DNA of 36,155 nt, taken from the NCBI GenBank assembly GCA_021821045.1, contig JAKACW010000044.1, forward strand, positions 1 through 36,155, in the 5' to 3' direction. Both the position numbers and the translations under genes were made by a program. Position 1 is the first letter of the stretch, and every line of letters begins with the position of its first letter. Positions 6,782 to 15,030 of this stretch are shown piece after piece. The notes under the pieces are model-generated. The model saw only the letters and a program-made list of their open reading frames with translations. It searched no databases and had not been told where the DNA came from. Source of the DNA: Pseudomonadota bacterium (lineage in GTDB: Bacteria; Pseudomonadota; Gammaproteobacteria; JAADHS01).

Positions 6782-7525
6782 TCAATGGTGGATGTAGCCC
6801 TGCAACTTCGTTTCGATGTTGCGCGGATTTTCCCCTTCGGCGATGGAGATCACCCCTTCGATAATCATTTGCCGGAACTGGGTTTGATCGTGAATGAGCG
6901 CCTTCAATTTGTTGGCCATGGGCAAAGCGAACAAGTTGGCGATACCGACCCCGTAAATCGTCGCCACGAACGCCACCGCGATACCGCTGCCGAGCTTGGA
7001 CGGATCGGCGAGGTTGTTCATAACGTGGATAAGCCCCATAACGGCGCCGATGATCCCAATGGTCGGCGTGTAACCGCCGATAGCATCGAACACTTTGGCG
7101 CCCTGGGTTGCGGCGTGCTCCTTAGTGTCCATGTCCACTTCCATGATGGCTCGAATGGTCTCCGGTTCGCTGCCATCGACCAACAACTGCAGACCTTTTT
7201 TGGCGAATGCATCGGTTTCGTTCTCGGAAATGGCTTCCAGACCCAGCAAACCTTCTTTGCGGGCGATGTTGCTCCAGCTGACGATTTTCTCGATGGCTTC
7301 GCTGTGGGCTTGCTTGGGCGGTTTGAACACCCACGCCGTCATCTTCATCCCCAGCATGAACGTGGACATGGGAAATTGGACCATGCAGGCGCCGAGTGTT
7401 CCGCCCATGACGATGAAGAACGCGGTGAACACCATCAATGATTCGGTGTGGCCGCCTTCCATAAGGTTGCCGCCGACAATGGCGGCCAAGGCGAGGAAAA
7501 TGCCGATAATCGTGCCGAAATCCAT
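6782..7525 (-). CDS. motC: Flagellar stator protein MotC (MotA family)
   Basis: The 247-aa product is a four-helix stator protein of the MotA/TolQ/ExbB superfamily. Segments are visible at about residues 5-22 (TIIGIFLALAAIVGG), 30-50 (LMVFTAFFIVMGGTLGACMV), 150-172 (YTPTIGIIGAVMGLIHVM) and 185-205 (IAVAFVATIYGVGIANLFAL). The cytoplasmic loop between helices 2 and 3 holds the charged residues that contact FliG. The Pro in YTPTIGIIG corresponds to the conserved helix-3 proline next to the ion path. Together with MotD it forms the stator. The ATG follows the cheB stop by 3 nt, and its AGGGG site lies over that stop, so translation is coupled to the che genes. Confidence 0.95.
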   Translation of the reverse strand: MDFGTIIGIFLALAAIVGGNLMEGGHTESLMVFTAFFIVMGGTLGACMVQFPMSTFMLGMKMTAWVFKPPKQAHSEAIEKIVSWSNIARKEGLLGLEAISENETDAFAKKGLQLLVDGSEPETIRAIMEVDMDTKEHAATQGAKVFDAIGGYTPTIGIIGAVMGLIHVMNNLADPSKLGSGIAVAFVATIYGVGIANLFALPMANKLKALIHDQTQFRQMIIEGVISIAEGENPRNIETKLQGYIHH

Positions 7526-7528
7526 TGA

Positions 7529-8653
7529 CTACACCCCTGCCGCCAATTGCGACCCGATGTCCGCCAAAGACAAGGACTGATCGGCCAGTCCCGCCTCGGC
7601 GACCGCGCCCGGCATGCCGTAAACCACGCACGTCTCTTCGTTCTGAATCCAGCTCAGTCCGCCGTCCTTCTTGATCAACCGCACGCCTTCGCGACCGTCG
7701 GCGCCCATGCCGGTCAATACGACGGAAAAAACCTTGCCGGGAAAAAGCTTCGCCAGCGACGTAAACGTCACATCGACGCACGGCTTATACACCTGCTCCG
7801 CGGTCGCCGGCTTGATGCGCACGACGCCACCGGTGCCGTAACGCTCGATCACCATTTGCACACCGCCGGGCGCCAGTAGCGCCAACCCCGGCTTGAGTTG
7901 ATCGCCGTCGCGAGCTTCCTTAACCTCGATATTGCATAAACGATCCAAGCGCGTCGCGAAGGCGGTCGTGAAGGTAGCCGGCATGTGCTGCACCAGCACG
8001 ATCGGAATGGGAAATTCCCGCGGCAATTTGTTGAGGACTTCCTGCAACGCGATCGGGCCGCCGGTCGACGTGCCGATGGCCAGAACCGAGAATTTGGACA
8101 ACGCGCCCGGCTGAAGAATCCGCGCTGTCTGTTGCGGTGCGGATTCCCGCTTTGGCGCCACCAACTGGACGGCGTTGGCGTTCTTGGGCGCCAATACCGT
8201 TTTATTAACCGAGCGCGTCGGCGCGGCCACCGGGCGACGCAACACGCCGAACTGCTTGCGCACGCCCAACTGACGCACGCGGGCGCAAAGCACCTTGCTG
8301 GCTTCCTCGCGATTCTTGGAAATGTCCTCGAACTTCTTCGGCAGGAAGTCCAGCGCGCCGGCTTCCAGCGCATCGAGCGTTGCCTGAGCGCCGTCGGTCG
8401 TCAATGAAGAGAACATCAGTATCGGTGTCGGGTGCGAAGCCATGATGCGGCGCACCGCGGTGATGCCGTCCATGACGGGCATCTCGATATCCATGGTCAC
8501 GACATCGGGCTTAAGGCGCGTGACTTTATCGATCGCTTCAACACCGTTCTCGGCCGTGCCAATAACGGTAATTTGAGGATCCGTCGCTAGGATTTCTTCG
8601 ACGCGCCGGCGAAAAAAGCGGGAATCATCGACCACCAATACGCGGACCGCCAT
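7529..8653 (-). CDS. cheB: Chemotaxis methylesterase/glutamine deamidase CheB (flagellar cluster copy)
   Basis: CheB removes methyl groups from receptor glutamates when phosphorylated by CheA. The 374-aa protein has an N-terminal receiver domain (residues 2-120; DD at 9-10, phospho-acceptor Asp55 in TMDIEMP, Lys in LPKKF), a linker rich in Arg/Pro/Lys, and the C-terminal esterase with catalytic Ser196 (GTSTGGP), His223 (VQHMPATF) and Asp in TGMGADGREG. The ATG at 8653 is chosen because it opens the receiver domain and sits 11 nt after the cheA stop with GGGAAG upstream; a longer frame reaching 8920 runs inside cheA and is not homologous. A second cheB lies at 29230-30318. Confidence 0.96.
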   Translation of the reverse strand: MAVRVLVVDDSRFFRRRVEEILATDPQITVIGTAENGVEAIDKVTRLKPDVVTMDIEMPVMDGITAVRRIMASHPTPILMFSSLTTDGAQATLDALEAGALDFLPKKFEDISKNREEASKVLCARVRQLGVRKQFGVLRRPVAAPTRSVNKTVLAPKNANAVQLVAPKRESAPQQTARILQPGALSKFSVLAIGTSTGGPIALQEVLNKLPREFPIPIVLVQHMPATFTTAFATRLDRLCNIEVKEARDGDQLKPGLALLAPGGVQMVIERYGTGGVVRIKPATAEQVYKPCVDVTFTSLAKLFPGKVFSVVLTGMGADGREGVRLIKKDGGLSWIQNEETCVVYGMPGAVAEAGLADQSLSLADIGSQLAAGV

Positions 8654-8664
8654 GCCACTTCCCT

Positions 8665-10827
8665 TTAAGCTCGGCGGCCATAGGCCTCCATCAGGCCAGG
8701 CATGTCGAGGATCAGCGCAATGCGCCCGTTGCCCGTGATCGTCGCGCCGGCCAGGCCCGATGTGCCGCTGAGCATGGAGCCCAGGGGTTTGATCACGACT
8801 TCTTCCTGACCGATCAATTGCTCGACCACGCAGCCCACATGCTGCGAGCCGTAACTGACCACCACCACGTAGCCGGCATTCGACGCCGGCGCGGCACCGC
8901 GACGGCGGCGCACCAACCAATTACCCAGATAGACCAGCGGTATCGCCTTGTCGCGCACGATGACCACGCGCTTGCCATCGACCGTGCTGGTACGTGCGGT
9001 TTCGTGATCGAAGATCTCGATGACGTTCGCCAGCGGCAAAGCAAAAATCTGTTCGTCGAGCTGCACCATCAGCGTCGGCATGATGGCCAAAGTCAACGGT
9101 ACCTTGATGCTGATGCGACTGCCGCGTCCCTTCTTGGAGTCGATCTCGACCGTGCCGTTGAGCTGAGTGATACGGGTCTTGACCACGTCCATCCCCACGC
9201 CCCGGCCTGAAATGTCGGAAATTTCGCTTTTGGTGGAGAAGCCCGGCGCGAAAATGAGGTTGTAGCATTGGTATTCGTCCAACCGCGCCGCCGCGTCCTC
9301 ATCCATGATGCCTTTCTCCACGGCTTTGCGGCGCAGCACCTCCGGATCCATCCCGGCGCCGTCGTCCTCGATGCTCAAGAGAATATGATCGCCTTCCTGC
9401 TCGGCGGACAGCCTTACCGTTCCGATGGGATCCTTGCCGGCCTTGATACGCACTTCGGGCATCTCGACGCCGTGATCCACCGCGTTACGAACCAAATGCA
9501 CCAGCGGGTCGGCCAAAGCCTCGACCAAGTTCTTGTCCAGATCGGTGTCTTCGCCGTTGAGTTCCAACGCCACCTGTTTGTTCAGACTGCGGGCCAAGTC
9601 GCGCACGACGCGAGGAAAACGGCCGAACACTTTCTTGATGGGCTGCATCCGCGTCTTCATCACCGCGTTCTGCAAATCGGCGGTAACCAAATCCAAATTG
9701 CTGACCGCTTTCGCGACTTCATCGGCCATCTGCACGCGCAGCGTCGCCAAGCGATTGCGCACCAACACCAACTCGCCGACCAGATTCATGATGTCGTCCA
9801 GGCGTTTGGTATCGACGCGGACGGTCGTTTCCGCCTGGGCGCCGCCTTGCGCGCCGTCTTTGCCTTGACCGCCTTCTTCCTTGGCCGCGACCGCCTTGTC
9901 TTCCGCTTTCGCGGCGACGGCAGCGGCCGGCTTCGCTTCGACTTTCGGCGCAGCCGCCTTGGGTGCTTCGGCTTTCGGCGCCGCCGGTTTCGCGACCGCA
10001 GCCTTGGCCGCCGGCGCGGCGGCTTGCGCTTGCGGCGCGCTCGGTTGTGCGGCGTTGGCGCCGCCGTGGATCTGATCCAGCAACGCATCAAACTCTTGAT
10101 CGGAAATCTCGTCGGAGCCGTCGGTCGCAACCGCCGCCGGCTTTGAATCCGCCGCTTTTGGCGCTGGCGCCGCGACCGATTTGGTCGCCGCGGCAGGCTG
10201 AGAACCATGAAGTTGATCCAGCAGCGCCTCGAACTCGTCGTCGCTGATGGACTCACCGCCGCCGATATTCGACGCGGTTGCCGTGACGGACTGTGGCGCC
10301 GCGGGGGCGGCCGCTGGCGCACTGCTCGCCGCATCCAGCATCTCGTCGAACAGCTCGGCGGCCGTGTCTTTGGCGGGCGGCTCAGCCGGCGCTGCCTTGG
10401 CCGCAGGTGCCGGTTTGGCGGGAGCATCGTCGGCGCTCGTCGGTTTGGTGAACCGCTCAAGTGCCGTAATTACGGCTCGGTCGGCGGGCTCCGGATCAAC
10501 GCCGTTGCGCACGCCGTCCACCATGTGATTGACGATATCCAGGGATTTCAGCACGACGTCCATCAGCGCAGCGTCGACGACCCGCTCGCCTTGGCGCAGC
10601 ACGTTGAACACGTCCTCGGCGCGATGACAGATCTCGACTAAGGCGTCGAGACTCAAAAATCCAGCGCCGCCCTTTACCGTGTGAAAATTGCGGAAGACGG
10701 CGTTGAGCAGTTCCTTGTCCTGCGGGCGCTGTTCAAGCTCGACGAGTTGCTCGCCCAATCTCTCAAGCAGCTCGCCCGCTTCAACCAAGAAGTCCTGCAG
10801 TATCTCGTCGCTGGTATCAATTGCCAT
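8665..10827 (-). CDS. cheA: Chemotaxis histidine kinase CheA (flagellar cluster copy)
   Basis: CheA autophosphorylates and passes phosphate to CheY and CheB. The 720-aa protein shows a P1 Hpt domain (residues 1-105, His49 in NFHTVKGGAGF), a long Ala/Pro/Lys-rich linker (about 130-335), P3 dimerisation helices (RLDDIMNLVGELVLVRNRLA), a P4 ATPase (N box HLVRNAVDHGVEMP, G1 DDGAGMD, G2 GRGVGMDVV) and a P5 CheW-like domain (ILDMPGLMEAYGRRA at the end). No compact P2 domain is evident. Instead the linker carries two copies of a short motif, ISDDEFEALLDQLHG (194-208) and ISDQEFDALLDQIHG (241-255), plus a weaker LFDEMLDA near 159. These may be the ParP- or CheY-contact elements of polar-type CheA. 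Confidence 0.96.
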   Translation of the reverse strand: MAIDTSDEILQDFLVEAGELLERLGEQLVELEQRPQDKELLNAVFRNFHTVKGGAGFLSLDALVEICHRAEDVFNVLRQGERVVDAALMDVVLKSLDIVNHMVDGVRNGVDPEPADRAVITALERFTKPTSADDAPAKPAPAAKAAPAEPPAKDTAAELFDEMLDAASSAPAAAPAAPQSVTATASNIGGGESISDDEFEALLDQLHGSQPAAATKSVAAPAPKAADSKPAAVATDGSDEISDQEFDALLDQIHGGANAAQPSAPQAQAAAPAAKAAVAKPAAPKAEAPKAAAPKVEAKPAAAVAAKAEDKAVAAKEEGGQGKDGAQGGAQAETTVRVDTKRLDDIMNLVGELVLVRNRLATLRVQMADEVAKAVSNLDLVTADLQNAVMKTRMQPIKKVFGRFPRVVRDLARSLNKQVALELNGEDTDLDKNLVEALADPLVHLVRNAVDHGVEMPEVRIKAGKDPIGTVRLSAEQEGDHILLSIEDDGAGMDPEVLRRKAVEKGIMDEDAAARLDEYQCYNLIFAPGFSTKSEISDISGRGVGMDVVKTRITQLNGTVEIDSKKGRGSRISIKVPLTLAIMPTLMVQLDEQIFALPLANVIEIFDHETARTSTVDGKRVVIVRDKAIPLVYLGNWLVRRRRGAAPASNAGYVVVVSYGSQHVGCVVEQLIGQEEVVIKPLGSMLSGTSGLAGATITGNGRIALILDMPGLMEAYGRRA

Positions 10828-10837
10828 CGTGCTAACC

Positions 10838-11581
10838 TCAGAATCCTAGACTTGACAGCAAGTCGTCCACTTCGTCTTGACCGGACACCACCTTGGTCGT
10901 GTCGCCCACCTTCGGAACTTGCGGGCCTTCGGCGACGATATCGCGTTGCCCAGTCGGCTCCTCTTCCTTCTTCACGGTGCGCCCCGTAATGCGAATGAGC
11001 CCCACCAGGCCGTCCTCGACCTCTTGCACGAGCTTGATCACCCGGCGAATGATCTGGCCGGTGAGATCTTGAAAATCCTGCGCCATCATCACTTCAGTCA
11101 TGCCATGATGAATGTGCGTCGCGTTGTCGGCCGTCCACGCAAGAAATTCGTCGATTTCCTTGCTCAAACCGCGGAACTCCTCGACCTTCATGTCGCGGTT
11201 GCGGAAGCGATCCCACTGGGCCTTCAGCTCTCCGGCGCGCTTTTCGAGCTGCTCGGTGCGGGGAAACGTCTGCTCCACGATGCTCAGCGTGCGGTTCGCC
11301 GCTTGCTCAGTCATGGTGATGACGTGATTCAAGCGCTCTTTCGCGTCGGGAATCTCCGAGCTTGTCAACTCCGAAAGACGCGCATCGACCTGGAAATTCC
11401 GCAGCGTATCGTGCAGTTCCCGGGTCAGCTTGCCCAGCTCTTGAAACAGCCCCGTTTCGCGCAATCGTGTCAAATCGTCCAGCACAGTCCCAGCGTCATC
11501 CATGGACCCGGATTCCAATGCATCAAGCAGCGCGTGCGCTTGATTCAGATACAGTTTGCGATTCTCGTCGCTGATCGGCAT
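10838..11581 (-). CDS. cheZ: CheY-P phosphatase CheZ
   Basis: CheZ dephosphorylates CheY-P. The 247-aa protein is mostly helical, with a long four-helix-bundle hairpin (about residues 60-185). The catalytic Gln region is visible as MMAQDFQDLTGQIIRRVIKLVQ, matching the conserved DFQDLTGQ block. The C-terminal helix QDEVDDLLSSLGF is the CheY-binding tail, joined by a disordered acidic/basic linker. It is cotranscribed with cheY upstream (33 nt gap) and cheA downstream; the cheA ribosome-binding site GAGG overlaps the cheZ stop. The ATG at 11581 has AAAGGG 9 nt upstream. CheZ belongs to the flagellar system here; no second copy is visible. Confidence 0.95.
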   Translation of the reverse strand: MPISDENRKLYLNQAHALLDALESGSMDDAGTVLDDLTRLRETGLFQELGKLTRELHDTLRNFQVDARLSELTSSEIPDAKERLNHVITMTEQAANRTLSIVEQTFPRTEQLEKRAGELKAQWDRFRNRDMKVEEFRGLSKEIDEFLAWTADNATHIHHGMTEVMMAQDFQDLTGQIIRRVIKLVQEVEDGLVGLIRITGRTVKKEEEPTGQRDIVAEGPQVPKVGDTTKVVSGQDEVDDLLSSLGF

Positions 11582-11614
11582 GTTGAAAATCCCTTTCGTC
11601 GGTCGCTTGGCGCT

Positions 11615-12007
11615 TTAGCCGCCCGCTTCGATGCGCTCAAAGACCTTGTCGATCTTTTCCTTCAACGTTGCCGCGGTGAACGGCTTGACGATGTAACCAT
11701 TGACGCCTGCTTGAGCCGCCTCGACGATCTGATCGCGTTTGGCTTCCGCCGTCACCATCAGCACGGGAAGTTTCGCCAGTTCGGGATCGGCGCGCACCGC
11801 CTTCAACAAGTCGATTCCCTGCATCCCAGGCATGTTCCAGTCGGTAATCAAGAAGTCGAACTGAGTTTGCTTGAGCATGGGAAGCGCCGACGCACCGTCA
11901 TCGGCTTCCTGTGTATTGGTGAAGCCAAGGTCGCGCAAGAGATTCTTAATGATGCGACGCATGGTCGAGAAATCATCGACCACCAAGATCTTCATGTTCT
12001 TGTCCAA
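11615..12007 (-). CDS. cheY: Chemotaxis response regulator CheY
   Basis: CheY-P binds FliM and reverses the motor. The single receiver domain has all key residues: the acidic pair in [10 protein letters not shown], phospho-acceptor Asp56 in ITDWNMPG, Thr86 in MVTAEAKR and Lys108 in IVKPF (numbering from the chosen start). That start is a TTG at 12007, placed 6 nt after GGAGG. An ATG four codons later (11995) would give 126 aa and a P. aeruginosa-like N-terminus but is 18 nt from the Shine-Dalgarno. It opens the cheYZAB-motCD gene row behind fliA (45-nt gap with no clear separate promoter). Confidence 0.96.
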   Translation of the reverse strand: MDKNMKILVVDDFSTMRRIIKNLLRDLGFTNTQEADDGASALPMLKQTQFDFLITDWNMPGMQGIDLLKAVRADPELAKLPVLMVTAEAKRDQIVEAAQAGVNGYIVKPFTAATLKEKIDKVFERIEAGG

Positions 12008-12052
12008 AACAAACCTCCACGCATTCCTTTTAGTACCGCACTCTACTTACAC

Positions 12053-12787
12053 TTACTCGCTCGCCATCCAATGTCCGAGGCGGGCCTGCAACCGCAACAG
12101 CGCCTGACTATGGATCTGACTGACGCGGGACTCGCTAACACCCAATACCGCGCCGATTTCCCTGAGGTTCAATTCCTCGTCGTAATACAGCGTCATCACG
12201 AGACGCTCACGCTCCGGTAGTCCTGCTATCGATTCGGCGAGACTTTTCTTGAAGTCTTCCCGCTGCAATCCCTCAAACGGACCAGGGACATGATGGGATA
12301 CTTCCGTCGCCAGAGCCTCGTCATCCACACCCATGTCGTCGAAGCTCAGCACCAAATAACCGCTGGCGTCCTGGAGCACTTGGTGGTATTCATCGAGAGA
12401 CATGCCCAGCTGCTCCGCCACCTCGTTGTCGCGCGCGTCGCGGCCTTTGATGTTTTCGATCTGGCGCACGGCTTCCGCCACTTTGCGCGCCTTGCGGTGC
12501 ACCGAGCGCGGAGCCCAATCGTTTTTGCGAATCTCGTCCAGCATCGCGCCGCGAATACGAATTCCGGCGTAGGTCTCGAAGCTGGCGCCCTGCGTCGCGT
12601 CGTAATTTCGCGAAGCCTCCAGCAATCCGATCATCCCGGCCTGAATCAAATCGTCCGCTTGAACGCTTGGCGGCAGACGGCTCATCAGGTGATACGCAAT
12701 GCGTTTCACCAGCGGCGCGTGCTGTGTTACCAAGTCGTTTGCGTCCCCCTTGCTTGCCATATTTGTATACATCACGAGTCCATTCAT
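12053..12787 (-). CDS. fliA: Flagellar sigma factor FliA (sigma-28)
   Basis: FliA directs RNA polymerase to late flagellar and chemotaxis promoters and is held inactive by FlgM until hook completion. The 244-aa protein has sigma region 2 (LVKRIAYHLMSRLPPSVQADDLIQAGMIGLLEA, then FETYAGIRIRGAMLDEIRKNDW), region 3 (RKARKVAEAVRQIE) and region 4 with the helix-turn-helix (LNLREIGAVLGVSESRVSQIHSQALLRL). The ATG at 12787 overlaps the fleN stop (ATGA). Candidate target promoters in this window are at 4034-4060 and 24805-24831. The HsbA protein encoded at 28659 is a known FlgM partner in P. aeruginosa, which could feed into FliA activity. Confidence 0.95.
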   Translation of the reverse strand: MNGLVMYTNMASKGDANDLVTQHAPLVKRIAYHLMSRLPPSVQADDLIQAGMIGLLEASRNYDATQGASFETYAGIRIRGAMLDEIRKNDWAPRSVHRKARKVAEAVRQIENIKGRDARDNEVAEQLGMSLDEYHQVLQDASGYLVLSFDDMGVDDEALATEVSHHVPGPFEGLQREDFKKSLAESIAGLPERERLVMTLYYDEELNLREIGAVLGVSESRVSQIHSQALLRLQARLGHWMASE

Positions 12788-13671
12788 ACCGCTGCTACCT
12801 CACCATGTTGGGTGGCTTGGATCAGCCGCTCTACAAAAAACTCAAGATGCCCCCCTGCGACCGTAGGTACTGGCCAGTTATCGGCCTTCTGGGCCAGATT
12901 CTTGAACGCAACCGACGCTTTCGCCCGAGGAAAGGCATCCACAACACTCCTTTGTTTTTGTACCGCTTTTCGCAGGTACTCGTCATACGGGACGGCGCCC
13001 ATGTAATCGAGGGTCACGTCCAGAAAACGATCCGCAACCTTCACTAGTTTGCCATAGAGTTCCCTGCCTTCCTGCGCACTGTGTACCATGTTGGCTAGTA
13101 TCCTGTATCTAAATACCCCGTGATCGCGATTAAGCACCTTGATTAACGCATACGCATCCGTGATCGACGCCGGCTCATCGCATACCACGACCACCACTTC
13201 CTGTGCTGCCCGAGTAAAGCTGGTGACGCTTTCGGCAATACCCGCCGCCGTGTCGATCAACAATACGTCTACTGCATGACTGATGTCGCTGAAGGCCTTG
13301 ATCAGCCCCGCGTGTTCCGCCGTGGACAAACTGGCCATTTCCTTTATACCCGACGCGGCGGGAACGATGCGAACGTTCTCCGGCCCATCCACGATGATTT
13401 CCTCCAGCGTGCGCTGACCCGAAATGACGTGCGAAAGATTAAATTTGGGATGCAACCCCAGCAGGACGTCGATATTCGCCAACCCCAGATCGGCGTCCAT
13501 CAACATCACTTTTTTTCCCGCCTGTCCCATGGCACAAGCAAGGTTGACCGATACGTTGGTTTTCCCAACGCCGCCCTTGCCGCCGGTTACGGCAATAACT
13601 CGAACAGGTTTCGGTTTAGTCATGCGTCGTAATCCTGATGCCTGATCTTGCATATCGTCAGATCCGAGCAT
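12784..13671 (-). CDS. fleN: Flagellar number regulator FleN/FlhG (MinD-like ATPase)
   Basis: FleN (FlhG) limits flagellar number by antagonising the master regulator FleQ and interacting with FlhF. The 295-aa protein has the deviant Walker A VTGGKGGVGKTNVSVNLA, switch I LMDADLGLANIDVLLGL, Walker B VDVLLIDTAAGI and a C-terminal amphipathic region (LEFFVERLIQATQHGE) that may act as membrane-targeting sequence. The N-terminus before the ATPase is about 20 residues longer than in P. aeruginosa. The start at 13671 has AGGGAG 9 nt upstream and overlaps the flhF end by 14 nt. The FleQ gene itself is not in the window. Confidence 0.94.
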   Translation of the reverse strand: MLGSDDMQDQASGLRRMTKPKPVRVIAVTGGKGGVGKTNVSVNLACAMGQAGKKVMLMDADLGLANIDVLLGLHPKFNLSHVISGQRTLEEIIVDGPENVRIVPAASGIKEMASLSTAEHAGLIKAFSDISHAVDVLLIDTAAGIAESVTSFTRAAQEVVVVVCDEPASITDAYALIKVLNRDHGVFRYRILANMVHSAQEGRELYGKLVKVADRFLDVTLDYMGAVPYDEYLRKAVQKQRSVVDAFPRAKASVAFKNLAQKADNWPVPTVAGGHLEFFVERLIQATQHGEVAAV

Positions 13672-14974
13672 CAGTTAATACTCCCTCGGACTTGTACGTC
13701 AGCAATTCGTCTTCCAGGAAGGCATCGTTCGATTTCATGATCGTTACCGCCCGCTCCACCAGCGTCTCGGCGCGAGCGGGATGGAGATCCTCGGGCACAC
13801 GCTGGCCGTCACTGTAGAACGCGACGGGAAGACCAAACTGAATCACCGCGCTCAGCGAACTTCCCAAACTGGTGGTTTCATCGAGCTTGGTCAGAATGCA
13901 GCCGTGGATAGGCGCTTGCTGGTAGGCGTTGGCAATGTCCTCCAGCGCCGACAAGCGCGTGGTCGACGCCAATACCAAGTAGTTGTGAATCTTGCCGTCG
14001 GGCCGGCGCAGCATCCCCAACTGATCGGCCATACGTTGGTCGCGATGACTCACGCCGGCCGTGTCGATCAGCACCAATCGGCGGTCTTCCATATCGCCGA
14101 GGAAGCGATTGAGTTCGTCGGCGCTCGAAGCGGTGCGCACCGGCACGTCGAGAATTCGTCCGTAGGCGCGCAACTGCTCGTGGGCGCCCACGCGGTAATT
14201 GTCGAGGGTGATTAATCCGACGTGACGCGGCCCATGGCGCAGCGCGAAACGGGCCGCGAGTTTGGCAATGGTCGTCGTCTTGCCCACGCCGGTCGGACCG
14301 ACGAAGGCGATGACGCCGCCGCTGTTCATGATGTCGTCGCCTTGTATGGGCACCTTGCTGCTCAACACCGACAGCGCGTCGCGCCACAATGTGTCCATGT
14401 CGCGCGACGAACGAAGCGTGTCAGCGATGCGCTGGCTCAGTTCGGCGCTCAAGCCGAGCTTGGATAGCCTTTGCAGCAATTGCGCCTTGAGAGGAAAGCG
14501 CCGCTGCAGTTCGGACCACGCCAGCCCAGACAATTGGTTTTCCAGCAGGCCGCGAAGCGTTTCGATTTCGCGGCGCATTTCCACCAACGTGGGCTCTTGG
14601 CTCCACACCAGCACTTGTTTGTTCGGATCGGGTTCTTGCGACGCGGCGGCTGCCGGTTTTGCGGCAACCTGCGGCCGCGGAGCCTGCGGACGGGGGGGGT
14701 GGGAGGTCGCTTCCTTCAACGAGGAGGCCTGATCGCCCGGCGCCGCCGCCCGTGCCGAGGAAGCGCGGGATTGTGGCGCGGTCGATGCGGCACTCCCAAG
14801 CGCTTCACCGGCGAATTCTTGCAGCAGATTTTCGTCGTAGTCCACGGCAGACACGATTTCCACGCCGCCTTTGACTTGCCGGTTGGAGAAAATCACGGCC
14901 TCCGGTCCCAACTCCTCCCGCACGAGTTTGATCGCCTGCCGGATGTCCGATGCGAAGAACCGCTTTATCTTCAT
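13658..14974 (-). CDS. flhF: Flagellar placement GTPase FlhF
   Basis: FlhF is an SRP-type GTPase that marks the pole where the flagellum is built. The 438-aa product begins with the B domain (MKIKRFFASDIRQAIKLVRE), followed by an Ala/Pro-rich linker (residues 58-115), the N domain (about 130-205) and the G domain with G1 GPTGVGKTTTIAKLAA (about 226-241), the DTAGVSHRDQ switch and TKLDE. The ATG at 14974 gives the canonical FlhF start; a TTG at 14983 would add MAS. A single REP element lies in the 56-nt gap between flhA and flhF. The gene overlaps fleN at its 3' end, as usual for this pair. Confidence 0.95.
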   Translation of the reverse strand: MKIKRFFASDIRQAIKLVREELGPEAVIFSNRQVKGGVEIVSAVDYDENLLQEFAGEALGSAASTAPQSRASSARAAAPGDQASSLKEATSHPPRPQAPRPQVAAKPAAAASQEPDPNKQVLVWSQEPTLVEMRREIETLRGLLENQLSGLAWSELQRRFPLKAQLLQRLSKLGLSAELSQRIADTLRSSRDMDTLWRDALSVLSSKVPIQGDDIMNSGGVIAFVGPTGVGKTTTIAKLAARFALRHGPRHVGLITLDNYRVGAHEQLRAYGRILDVPVRTASSADELNRFLGDMEDRRLVLIDTAGVSHRDQRMADQLGMLRRPDGKIHNYLVLASTTRLSALEDIANAYQQAPIHGCILTKLDETTSLGSSLSAVIQFGLPVAFYSDGQRVPEDLHPARAETLVERAVTIMKSNDAFLEDELLTYKSEGVLTDARI

Positions 14975-14994
14975 ACTCGCCAACCCTATTCAAT

Positions 14995-15018
14995 GTGGGA
15001 GCGGTTTCCTACCGCGAT
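14995..15018. repeat. Single REP element between flhA and flhF
   Basis: One 24-bp arm of the GTGGGAGCGG...CCGCGAT family, in the same orientation as the left arms at 2639 and 2719. Its GCGG-N7-CCGC can form a small hairpin in the mRNA just before flhF, with possible effect on flhF translation or message processing. Confidence 0.85.
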
Positions 15019-15030
15019 GCTTAAAACTCA

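Noticed and set aside
8654-8920. 89-residue N-terminal extension of cheB
   Set aside because: It lies inside cheA and is not receiver-like; the receiver domain opens exactly at the ATG at 8653 with a ribosome-binding site.
10877-12220. 447-codon plus-strand frame across cheZ, cheY and the end of fliA
   Set aside because: It is antisense to three conserved genes and shows no domain.
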